This document shows, piece by piece, positions 1-6,252 of a DNA stretch of 6,358 bases. A model generated the notes under the pieces. That model searched no databases. It saw only the letters and a program-made list of their open reading frames with translations, and had not been told where the DNA came from. Origin of the DNA: JAJKIP01 sp040509055 (lineage in GTDB: Bacteria; Bacteroidota; Bacteroidia; Chitinophagales; Chitinophagaceae); assembly GCA_040509055.1 (NCBI GenBank), contig JBEVLT010000083.1, positions 1 to 6,358 on the forward strand, in the 5' to 3' direction. How positions within the stretch are numbered: position 1 is the stretch's first letter; every line of letters starts with the position of its first letter. Position numbers and translations under genes: made by a program.

Positions 1-96
1 AAAGACCCGAAAGCAAATGCCACTTTACAGGAATGCAACGAACTAACAGGGATTTTTACAAAAAGCATTGAAACTGCTAAGAAAAACAGGGTGTAG
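1..96 (+). CDS. C-terminal end of a probable four-helix-bundle protein (5' end outside window)
   Basis: An open frame enters from the left edge and stops at TAG 94-96, giving 31 residues that end in IFTKSIETAKKNRV. The pattern of an ELxxIFTxSxKTAKxN-type final helix followed by a short basic tail resembles the C-terminus of the small (about 120 aa) four-helix-bundle proteins related to the 23S rRNA intervening-sequence protein, which occur in many copies in Bacteroidota and have no settled function. The segment is clearly more AT-rich than the genes that follow, as is common for this family. Only the last quarter of such a protein would be visible, so the family call is a pattern-based inference. 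The open frame itself is certain, but a 31-codon open frame at an edge could also arise by chance. Confidence 0.5.
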   Translation, partial: KDPKANATLQECNELTGIFTKSIETAKKNRV

Positions 97-100
97 GCAG

Positions 101-127
101 TTTTACATTCAGTATTTTATATTTTTC
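101..127 (+). promoter_or_regulatory. Possible Bacteroidota-type promoter for the DUF62-like gene
   Basis: The 46-bp gap between the upstream stop and the ATG at 143 is very AT-rich. TATTTTTC at 120-127 matches the -7 consensus TAnnTTTG in seven of eight positions, and TTTTAC at 101-106 lies at about the spacing expected for the -33 element but is a poor match to TTTG. Transcription would start roughly 10 nt before the ATG, leaving a very short leader. In DNA this AT-rich such a match can occur by chance, so this is a weak call. Confidence 0.25.
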
Positions 128-142
128 ATTTTACATTTATCC

Positions 143-970
143 ATGCCTTTACTCACCCTTACTTCCGACATTGGCCAGCAGGATTACCTGGTCGCTGCAG
201 TAAAGGCGCAGCTGTTGAAGATCAGCCCCGATTTTACCCTGATCGATGTGTCGCACAGCCTGTCCCCGTTCAACTACCCGCAGGCCGCCTATATCTGCCG
301 CAGCGCCTTCAACAGCTTCCCGGAGTTCACCTACCACATCATCCTAGTGAACCTGTTTGAAAAAAAGCCGGAGCAGCTGCTGCTTGCCTTTCACCGCAAC
401 CATTATTTTCTCTGCGCCGACAACGGGCTGCTGAACATGATCCTGGAAGGCAAACCGGAAATGCTGATCGGCATACCGCTGGACCGGCTGGCCACTAAGA
501 ACACGCTGTACTGCACCGACGTCATGGGCAGGGCGGTCAACCAGCTGGTACAGGGTGAATCGGTCAAAGACATCGGCATCCCCGACGTGGCCTACACGGA
601 AAAGAACCACCTGCGGCCGCTGCTGGACAACAACTGGATCGAAGGGCAGATCATCTTCATCGACAACTTCGAGAACGTGATCGTCAACATCACCCGCGAG
701 CAGTTTGAAGAGCAGCGCAGGGGCCGCAGCTTCCGCATCGTGTTCAAGCGCGACGAGGTGATCGACCATATCAGCGAGACCTATGCCGATGTGCCCCAGG
801 GCGAAAAGCTGGCCCTTTTCAACAGCGCCGGCTACCTGGAAATAGCGGTAAACAAGGGCAACGCCGCCGGCCTGTTCGGCCTGAAAGGCTTTTCGGAAAA
901 AACCGCTGGCCAGGCCGCCATCATGCAAAACAAGCTGTTTTACCAGACGGTGAGGGTGTATTTTGAGTAG
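143..970 (+). CDS. SAM hydroxide adenosyltransferase-like (DUF62 / SAM hydrolase-halogenase fold) protein
   Basis: A 275-aa protein of normal length for the DUF62 family, whose characterised members split S-adenosylmethionine with water (to adenosine and methionine) or with halide. It is presumably cytoplasmic. Visible family marks are TLTSDIG at residues 5-11 (family form TTDFG), the Asp35-Val-Ser-His stretch, the DNG motif at 93-95, IDNFENVIVN at 173-182, and GYLEIAVNKGNAA at 230-242. The last four belong to the nucleoside-binding interface of the N- and C-terminal domains. The residues used for catalysis in archaeal SAM hydrolases (Asp-Arg-His) appear replaced: Asn70 stands where Asp is expected, there is no Arg in 71-84, and Tyr123 stands where His is expected. 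The fold call is therefore firm but the reaction is doubtful. I chose the ATG at 143 because homologues begin M-P-x-x-T-L-T-x-D. An upstream TTG at 68 would add 25 residues lying partly inside the preceding gene. No Shine-Dalgarno sequence is seen. The gene is followed by a 189-bp gap with an inverted repeat. Confidence 0.9.
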   Translation: MPLLTLTSDIGQQDYLVAAVKAQLLKISPDFTLIDVSHSLSPFNYPQAAYICRSAFNSFPEFTYHIILVNLFEKKPEQLLLAFHRNHYFLCADNGLLNMILEGKPEMLIGIPLDRLATKNTLYCTDVMGRAVNQLVQGESVKDIGIPDVAYTEKNHLRPLLDNNWIEGQIIFIDNFENVIVNITREQFEEQRRGRSFRIVFKRDEVIDHISETYADVPQGEKLALFNSAGYLEIAVNKGNAAGLFGLKGFSEKTAGQAAIMQNKLFYQTVRVYFE

Positions 971-980
971 TCTAAAGTGG

Positions 981-1083
981 AACGTTTAAAAGTTTAAAGT
1001 TCTTCTCTCGGGGAAAGACAGACCAAGCCCCGAACTTGCCGGCAAAGCGGCCCGCAACCTTACACTTTAAACTTTTAAACGTT
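981..1083. repeat. Perfect 20-bp inverted repeat flanking a 63-nt GC-rich core
   Basis: The left arm AACGTTTAAAAGTTTAAAGT (981-1000) is the exact reverse complement of the right arm at 1064-1083. The arms are almost pure A/T while the 63-nt core is GC-rich, and the core has its own pairing potential: AAGTT at 997-1001 plus CGGGG at 1009-1013 (with a bulge between) can pair with CCCCGAACTT at 1028-1037, and TTGCCGGCAA at 1036-1045 is a palindrome. There is no T-tract after the right arm, so it is not a classical intrinsic terminator, and no ORF lies inside. It could be a REP/MITE-like dispersed element, a transcript-end stem, or an attenuator ahead of the DUF2723 gene. The inverted repeat itself is certain; its function is not known. 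Confidence 0.85.
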
Positions 1084-1128
1084 AAACCATCCCTCCCTTA
1101 TTAAACCTCTTTTAACGCTTAATTCCCC

Positions 1129-1136
1129 TATTTTTG
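1129..1136 (+). promoter_or_regulatory. Bacteroidota -7 promoter box for the DUF2723 gene
   Basis: TATTTTTG at 1129-1136 is an exact match to the Bacteroidota sigma-A -7 consensus TAnnTTTG. It sits 23 bp ahead of the ATG at 1160, which predicts a 5' leader of under 20 nt. I do not see a clear TTTG at the -33 position; that region is only generally T-rich (around 1108-1113). The box lies just downstream of the inverted repeat, so that element would be upstream of, and not part of, this transcript. Confidence 0.5.
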
Positions 1137-1159
1137 CCTCCTCCAAAATAAACGAGTTT

Positions 1160-4100
1160 ATGAACTTCAGAAAAGTCAACAACCTGACCGGTTGGGCTGT
1201 GTTCCTGATTGCATTGGCCACCTACTCCCTGACACGTGAAGCAAGAGGCAGCCTTTGGGACTGCGGTGAGTTTGTGGCCAGCGCCGACAAGATGCAGCTG
1301 CCCCACCCGCCCGGTGCGCCCCTGTTTACCCTGCTTGGCCGCTTTTTCATCATTCTCTTCGGCGATAACGCCACTACGGCCGCCAACGCCGTGAATTTCA
1401 TGAGCGCCCTGGCCAGCGCCGCCACGATCCTGTTCCTTTTCTGGAGCATTACTCACTTTGGCCGTAAAATGTTTGTCAGCGCCGGCGAAGAACTGTCCGG
1501 CCACCAGATAGTTACTACCATGGCCGCCGGTGCCGTCGGCGCCCTGGCCTACACCTTCAGCGACTCCTTCTGGTACAGTGCCGTGGAGGGCGAGGTGTAC
1601 GCCCTGTCGTCCTTCTTTACCGCCCTCGTGTTCTGGTGTATTCTCAAATGGGAGCATGCCGACGAACGGGCCGGCAACGATCCCTGGGCAAGGGCCCGCA
1701 GCGACCGCTGGATCATTTTCCTGTTCTTTATGATGGGCCTGTCCATCGGCGTACACATCCTGAACCTGCTGACCATCCCGGCTATCGTGATGGTATACTA
1801 CTACCGCCGCTACCAGGCTACCACCTGGGGAGGCATCCTGGCCTTCGTCATCGGCTGCCTGATCACGGGTATCGTACAGGCAGGCGTTATCCAGTACTCC
1901 ATGAAGGCAGCGGGGCTGTTTGATATTTTCTTCGTCAACTCGGTAGGCCTTGGCTTCTTCTCCGGCTTCACCATCTACTTCCTGGCGCTGGCCGCGCTGA
2001 TCGCCTGGGCGCTTACTTTTTCCGAAAAGAAGCTTACAAAAGCCAAACTCATTACCTGGTTTATTCTCTTTCTGGGCCTGTCCACCCTGCCGTTCTTTGT
2101 AAGCCTGGATTCGGAAGCAGGTAAATCGGTAGGCAAATTCCTGCTGATCGCCATCGCCGGCGTCCTGGCCGGATACTTTCTGAAGCCCGGCGGGCTGCGG
2201 GTGCTGAAGCTCAGCCTGTGGTGCTATGCGTTCATGATGCTGGGCTACTTCATGTACTTCACGTCCATCATCCGCTCCAATGCCAACCCAACCATCGACA
2301 TGAACAATGTCGATAACCCGATCAACCTCGTATACTACCTCAGCCGCGAGCAGTACGGAAGCGCGCCCCTGCTCTATGGTCCTCATTTCGCCGCACAGCC
2401 GGACGATATCGTGGAAGGGGAAATGAAATATGTAAAAGGAAAAAACCGCTATATCGCCATCGGCCGTACCCGGGAATATTCCTACCCCGCCTCCGAGCAG
2501 CAGCTGTTTCCCCGCATCTGGGACCCCAGCAACGACCAGGGGCACGCCAGCTTCTATGCCCAATGGCTGGGCCTGGGGCAGGACGCCTCCGGCAGCCGCT
2601 TCGAACCGCCCACTTATGGCGACAACATGGAATGGTTCTTCACCTACCAGATGGGGCTCATGTACTGGCGCTACTTTATGTGGAACTTCTCCGGCAAACA
2701 AAGCGATGTACAGGGCCTGGGCAACCCGAGGGACGGCAACTGGATATCCGGGATATCGTTTATCGATAACAACCGCCTAGGCGACCAGAATATGCTGCCG
2801 GACAGCGTGAAGCAGAACAAAGCGCGCAATCAATTGTACATGCTGCCCTTTATACTGGGCATCCTCGGCTGCGTATACCAGTTCCTCCGCAACCGGAAGG
2901 ACTGGGTAGTGAGCTTCCTGCTGTTCTTCCTCACCGGCATCGCCGTAGTGATCTACCTGAACCAGCCCGGCAACCAGCCCAGGGAACGCGACTATGCTTA
3001 TGTAGGCTCGTTCTATGCCTTTGCCATCTGGATCGGGCTGGCCGTCATCGCCTTTGTGCGGATGGCCAGGGAAAAGGCCGACCGGCAAAGCTTCCAGCAA
3101 ACGCTGCTGTACGGCTCGGTGCTCACCTTTGTGGTGGTGCTCATGAGCTCGCTGCGCGGAACGGGCAGCGGTATGCTGCTGACCAGCATTTTCGTTACCG
3201 CCCTGTTCGCCCTCGTTACAGCCGGCGTCACTTACCTCGGCAGGGCCATCTCGTCGGGGGGGCAAAACTGGAAGCTGCTCAATATCGGCACGGCTGTGCT
3301 CTGCCTGCTGGTACCCGCCATCATGGCGCAGCAGGAATGGGATGACCATGACCGGAGCAGCAAAACCCTGGCTCCCGACCTGGCCAAAGATTACCTGGAA
3401 AGCTGCGCGCCCAATGCCATCATTTTCACCTTTGGCGACAACGATACCTACCCGCTCTGGTATGCCCAGGAAGTAGAAGGCGTACGCCCCGACATACGCA
3501 TTATCAACAACAGCCTGCTGGGCATCGACTGGTACATCAACCAGCTTCGCTACAAGGTAAACGACTCGCCCCCGATCGACGTGATCTGGACGCCTGAACA
3601 GATCGAGGGGCACAACCGTGAGTTCATGCGCTACCGCCCCGACGGCCAGAACCAGAATGCCTATTACGATCTCTACGATGTCATGAAAAACCGGCTGGGC
3701 CTGGCGGCCCCGGACCCGGAAACCGGCAGGGACGTGGGCACCAGCATCTTCCCCGTATCCCGGCTGGGCGTACCGGTGGATATTGCAGCCGTACGGGCCA
3801 ATGGTACCGTAACGGCCACCGACAGCGTGGTATCGCCCATGCGCTTTGAAATACCCAAAAGCAAGCTGGACGGCGGCCTGATGCGCAGCGACCTGATGAT
3901 CCTGAACATCATCGCCAGCAACCAGTGGAAGCGGCCGATCTATTTTACGTCGGCCTATGGCGAGCTGGGATTCTGGAACTACCTGCGCAAGGACGGCCTG
4001 GCGTACCGGCTGGTACCCGTACTTAATAAATACCCGCAGCAGCACTGGGTGCTGGAGAACGCCATGGACACCCTGCAGCGGAAATACAGGATCGGCATGG

Positions 4101-4681
4101 GTACCCAGGTGGGCGACAACAACGGCGATGTGATGTACAAGAACCTGATGGAGAAATTTGCCTTCGGCAATGCCGGTAAAAAAGGTGTCTACTTCGATGA
4201 GGAAAACAGGCGTCACCTGCTCAATATCCGCTCCGTATTTGCAGAAGCGGCGGGCAATATGGCCGATGAAGGGAAAAAAGACGAAGCCCTGAAGCTGCTG
4301 GAAAAAGTGGAACAAGGCATCGACCCGGCCAACCTGCCGTATGCGATGGTGAGCCGCTTCAACAGCCACAACCTGACCGGGCTGGTGTACCTGGAAGCCT
4401 GCTACAAAGCCGGCAATATTGCCCTGGCAGACAAAGTGAAAGCAGCCATCCGCAAAGACATCGAGCAACAGCGCCGGTACTACGCCTACCTGAACGCTGA
4501 AAAACCGGAGCTGTACAACGGCTCGCTGGAAGGTACCGAGTCGCGCACCAACGAAATGCTGGCCGAAGTGCTCACCGCCATCGAGCAGCGCTATGCACCC
4601 GGGGCACAGATAACCACGCCCGGAGAGTTGCAGCGCAACACGATCATCACCCAGCCCGACAGTAACCGGCAAAAGCCCTGA
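1160..4681 (+). CDS. DUF2723 (GT117/TMEM260-like) multi-pass membrane protein, putative GT-C glycosyltransferase
   Basis: A 1173-aa protein of the size typical for Bacteroidota DUF2723 proteins. Residues 11-370 carry roughly ten to twelve hydrophobic membrane segments. The first is followed by the invariant-looking SLWDCGEF (31-38) with acidic Asp34 and Glu37, then LPHPPGAPLF (47-56); acidic residues in this first external loop are typical of GT-C enzymes. A large polar loop (371-558) starts with the family stretch RSNANPTIDMNNVDNP. About six more membrane segments (559-723) contain NQPGNQPRERDYAYVGSFYA (601-620), and a soluble, probably periplasmic C-terminal part (724-1173) begins with FTFGDNDTYPLWYAQEVEGV (756-775) and ends in helical, TPR-like sequence (about 1020-1145). 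Human TMEM260, of the same family, is a protein O-mannosyltransferase. That the bacterial protein glycosylates exported proteins is inference; sugar donor and acceptor cannot be read here. The ATG at 1160 starts the usual short N-terminus just before membrane segment 1. It appears monocistronic, with its own -7 box and terminator. Confidence 0.93.
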   Translation: MNFRKVNNLTGWAVFLIALATYSLTREARGSLWDCGEFVASADKMQLPHPPGAPLFTLLGRFFIILFGDNATTAANAVNFMSALASAATILFLFWSITHFGRKMFVSAGEELSGHQIVTTMAAGAVGALAYTFSDSFWYSAVEGEVYALSSFFTALVFWCILKWEHADERAGNDPWARARSDRWIIFLFFMMGLSIGVHILNLLTIPAIVMVYYYRRYQATTWGGILAFVIGCLITGIVQAGVIQYSMKAAGLFDIFFVNSVGLGFFSGFTIYFLALAALIAWALTFSEKKLTKAKLITWFILFLGLSTLPFFVSLDSEAGKSVGKFLLIAIAGVLAGYFLKPGGLRVLKLSLWCYAFMMLGYFMYFTSIIRSNANPTIDMNNVDNPINLVYYLSREQYGSAPLLYGPHFAAQPDDIVEGEMKYVKGKNRYIAIGRTREYSYPASEQQLFPRIWDPSNDQGHASFYAQWLGLGQDASGSRFEPPTYGDNMEWFFTYQMGLMYWRYFMWNFSGKQSDVQGLGNPRDGNWISGISFIDNNRLGDQNMLPDSVKQNKARNQLYMLPFILGILGCVYQFLRNRKDWVVSFLLFFLTGIAVVIYLNQPGNQPRERDYAYVGSFYAFAIWIGLAVIAFVRMAREKADRQSFQQTLLYGSVLTFVVVLMSSLRGTGSGMLLTSIFVTALFALVTAGVTYLGRAISSGGQNWKLLNIGTAVLCLLVPAIMAQQEWDDHDRSSKTLAPDLAKDYLESCAPNAIIFTFGDNDTYPLWYAQEVEGVRPDIRIINNSLLGIDWYINQLRYKVNDSPPIDVIWTPEQIEGHNREFMRYRPDGQNQNAYYDLYDVMKNRLGLAAPDPETGRDVGTSIFPVSRLGVPVDIAAVRANGTVTATDSVVSPMRFEIPKSKLDGGLMRSDLMILNIIASNQWKRPIYFTSAYGELGFWNYLRKDGLAYRLVPVLNKYPQQHWVLENAMDTLQRKYRIGMGTQVGDNNGDVMYKNLMEKFAFGNAGKKGVYFDEENRRHLLNIRSVFAEAAGNMADEGKKDEALKLLEKVEQGIDPANLPYAMVSRFNSHNLTGLVYLEACYKAGNIALADKVKAAIRKDIEQQRRYYAYLNAEKPELYNGSLEGTESRTNEMLAEVLTAIEQRYAPGAQITTPGELQRNTIITQPDSNRQKP

Positions 4682-4705
4682 TACTCACAGGACTGAACGA
4701 CTTTC

Positions 4706-4736
4706 AAAAGCCCCTGCCGCAAGCGGGGGCTTTTTT
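4706..4736 (+). terminator. Intrinsic terminator after the DUF2723 gene
   Basis: A 12-bp stem pairs AAAAGCCCCTGC (4706-4717) with GCGGGGGCTTTT (4723-4734), with a single G-U wobble and a 5-nt CGCAA loop, and the T-run extends to 4736. It begins 25 bp after the TGA at 4679-4681 and is a textbook rho-independent terminator. The A-run on the left arm would let it act on both strands, but no gene is seen approaching from the right on the - strand. It separates the DUF2723 gene from the VWA gene. Confidence 0.92.
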
Positions 4737-4818
4737 ACTGAACCGATGCCGGGTTGGTTTGTTGTTAACAGGTACATGGCTCCTGATAATTATCGTAAAT
4801 TGCTTTAAACCTGATTGT

Positions 4819-5916
4819 GTGCGAGGATTTCATTTTACAAAATTCAACCCGGCTGAAAACGGGAAAACCCGTTTCGAGCAGTTGCTCGACATCTTCATGC
4901 AGCTGCTCACCTATACCAGCGGCGATGTGGGCGAAACGCTCCGGTGGCTGAACGAGCTGGACCAGCAATACGAGCTGACCGATGGCGAATACGGCATGGG
5001 CGACTTCATCGATGAGCTGAAGGAAAAAGGCTATCTCACCGACGATAACCAGCCGGGCCAGATCAGCATCACCCCGAAAACGGAACAGGGCATTCGCAAG
5101 CGCAGCCTTGAAGACATCTTCGGCAAGCTGAAAAAAACAAAAAAAGGCGACCACCACAGCTTCAAACCCGGCCAGGGCGATGAGCTGAACCCGGAGAGCC
5201 GGCAATTCCGCTTTGGCGACATGCTGGAGCAGATCGACTTTACCGAGTCCATCCGCAATGCGCAGATCAACCACGGCATCGACAGCTTCCGCATGCAGGA
5301 AGACGACCTGAGCATCCGCGAAACGGATTTCAAGGCGCAGACGAGCACGGTGCTGATGATCGACATTTCGCACTCCATGATCCTCTACGGCGAAGACCGC
5401 ATCACGCCGGCCAAGAAGGTAGCCATGGCGCTGAGCGAACTGATCACTACCCGCTACCCCAAGGACACGCTCGACATCGTGGTATTTGGCAACGATGCCT
5501 GGCCCGTGGAGATCAAAGACCTGCCCTACCTGCAGGTAGGTCCTTACCATACCAATACGGTAGCCGGTCTGGAGCTGGCCATGGACATCCTGCGCAGGCG
5601 AAAGAACCCCAACAAGCAGATCTTCATGATCACCGATGGCAAGCCTACCTGCCTGAAGATCGGCAAGCGGTACTACAAGAACAGCTTCGGGCTGGACCGC
5701 AAAGTGGTAAACCGCTGCATGAACCTGGCCGCGCAATGCAAGAAGCTGAAAATACCGATCACCACCTTTATGATCGCCACCGACCCGTACCTGCAGCGCT
5801 TTGTACAGGAGTTTACGGAAACCAACAACGGCAAAGCCTTCTTTGCCTCGCTGGATAAGCTGGGCGCTTTTATCTTCCGGGATTTTGAAAGCGGGAAAAG
5901 GAAGACGGTGTATTGA
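4819..5916 (+). CDS. VWA-domain protein, partner of the downstream MoxR/chelatase-like ATPase
   Basis: A 365-aa soluble protein. An N-terminal helical region (about 1-170) contains the stretches LTYTSGDVGETLRWLNELD (30-48) and RQFRFGDMLEQIDFTESIRN (128-147), which I recognise from Bacteroidota VWA proteins found with MoxR-like ATPases. The C-terminal VWA domain (about 175-355) has the metal-ion-dependent adhesion site: D182-x-S184-x-S186 (DISHS), threonines in YHTNTVAG (243-250), and D273 in ITDGKP. All MIDAS residues are present, so divalent metal binding is expected. I chose GTG at 4819 because the family begins (M)RGFxFTK. A TTG at 4759 in the same frame would add 20 residues that look like a lipoprotein signal (WLLIIIVNC) but lie just after the terminator and do not fit the family. 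The likely role is a substrate-recruiting adaptor of an AAA+ chaperone-like complex; substrates are unknown. No clear promoter was found in 4737-4818. Confidence 0.9.
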   Translation: MRGFHFTKFNPAENGKTRFEQLLDIFMQLLTYTSGDVGETLRWLNELDQQYELTDGEYGMGDFIDELKEKGYLTDDNQPGQISITPKTEQGIRKRSLEDIFGKLKKTKKGDHHSFKPGQGDELNPESRQFRFGDMLEQIDFTESIRNAQINHGIDSFRMQEDDLSIRETDFKAQTSTVLMIDISHSMILYGEDRITPAKKVAMALSELITTRYPKDTLDIVVFGNDAWPVEIKDLPYLQVGPYHTNTVAGLELAMDILRRRKNPNKQIFMITDGKPTCLKIGKRYYKNSFGLDRKVVNRCMNLAAQCKKLKIPITTFMIATDPYLQRFVQEFTETNNGKAFFASLDKLGAFIFRDFESGKRKTVY

Positions 5917-5995
5917 TCTATTGCCGGGAAGGCGGGAAGAAGTATATACCTGCTTTAAATCAGTTATGCTATACAAACCGGCAAACGACGGGGAG

Positions 5996-6011
5996 TTTCT
6001 TTGTAAAGAAA
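5996..6011. repeat. Short inverted repeat, 7-bp arms and 2-nt spacer
   Basis: TTTCTTT (5996-6002) and AAAGAAA (6005-6011) are perfect reverse complements separated by GT. The site ends one base before the recognisable GxxExxY remnant. It is low-complexity A/T sequence, so although the symmetry is real, an operator or other function is not supported. Confidence 0.4.
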
Positions 6012-6192
6012 GTTGATTGTGCTTATCAAGTCCGCAAAGAGTCAGGGCCTGGTTTATCGGAGAGAATTTATGAGGTTTGCTTTTGCCAGACAGGTGTTGC
6101 TGCCGGTAAATGACCTGCACTACACCGGGCTTCTCATCAACATCAACGCTGCCCTGATCAAAAATGGAATAAGAAGATACTGTAAAGAATAA
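6012..6192 (+). pseudogene. Remnant of a GxxExxY-family gene, frameshifted and internally deleted
   Basis: From 6012 one frame reads VDCAYQVRKESGPGLSERIY followed by EVCFC, which contains the family signature G-x-x-E-x-x-Y (GLSERIY) in its usual setting V-x-K/H-E-x-GPGL. That frame stops at TGA 6111-6113. The frame shifted by one base reads, from 6091, QVLLPVNDLHYTGLLININ and then AALIKNGIRRYCKE before TAA 6190-6192. This matches the C-terminal family pattern LLPVHEAQ...GLLINFNVxLIKxGIxR. Intact members are about 120-130 aa; here the central part between the YE and LLPV motifs, which holds the conserved acidic and lysine residues of the PD-(D/E)xK-like core, is missing, and the sequence between LLPV and LLIN is shortened. 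No plausible start codon is seen upstream. The function of the family is not established. The family assignment is pattern-based but both ends agree with it. Confidence 0.75.
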
Positions 6193-6252
6193 TAATGGCT
6201 TACCGCCTCTGCGCCTGACCGGCTATAAAAAAACACGACCAGAAAAAAAACA

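Larger units (their letters stand above)
5917..6252. other. 336-bp stretch without an intact gene
   Basis: Between the VWA stop and the ATPase start there is no intact coding region. Positions 5917-5995 show nothing I can assign; 5996-6011 is a small inverted repeat; about 6012-6192 is a GxxExxY-family remnant; 6193-6252 is an A-rich leader to the ATPase with no Shine-Dalgarno sequence and no clear TAnnTTTG box. Open frames that can be read through the first part (for example 5913-6113) start at non-ATG codons overlapping the VWA stop and become protein-like only from 6012 onward. There is no visible intrinsic terminator after the VWA gene, so read-through into the ATPase gene is possible. 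Confidence 0.7.

Noticed and set aside
68..142. An upstream TTG start giving the DUF62-like protein a hydrophobic 25-residue N-terminal extension
   Set aside because: It overlaps the preceding frame (ending at 96) and AT-rich non-coding DNA; homologues start at the MPxxTLTxD position, which is the ATG at 143.
1112..2701. A 529-codon open frame on the - strand opposite the DUF2723 gene
   Set aside because: It is a shadow of GC-rich codon usage on the + strand; its translation is low-complexity (rich in G, A, V, Q, H) with no recognisable domain, while the + strand encodes a clear family protein.
2743..2757. Inverted repeat GATATCC-G-GGATATC
   Set aside because: It lies inside the DUF2723 coding sequence and follows from the codons for the repeated residues Ile-Ser-Gly-Ile-Ser; no regulatory role is indicated.
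2777..4672. A 631-codon open frame on the - strand opposite the rest of the DUF2723 gene
   Set aside because: Same reason: a compositional shadow with no domain pattern.
4756..4803. A possible promoter before the VWA gene (TTG-rich stretch near 4756-4764 with TAATTATC at 4787 or TAAATTGC at 4796)
   Set aside because: Both -7 candidates match TAnnTTTG poorly, and the spacing to the TTG or TTTG elements is too long for most combinations, so I cannot support a specific site.
5913..6113. A possible 66-aa small protein after the VWA gene
   Set aside because: It starts at a TTG overlapping the VWA stop codon, and only its second half is protein-like, matching the N-terminal part of a GxxExxY gene whose C-terminal part is in another frame; it is better explained as part of a pseudogene.
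4765..6120. A 451-codon open frame on the - strand opposite the VWA gene and the GxxExxY remnant
   Set aside because: It runs across a gene, a gap and a pseudogene without domain content; the + strand VWA domain with a full MIDAS motif is the real gene.
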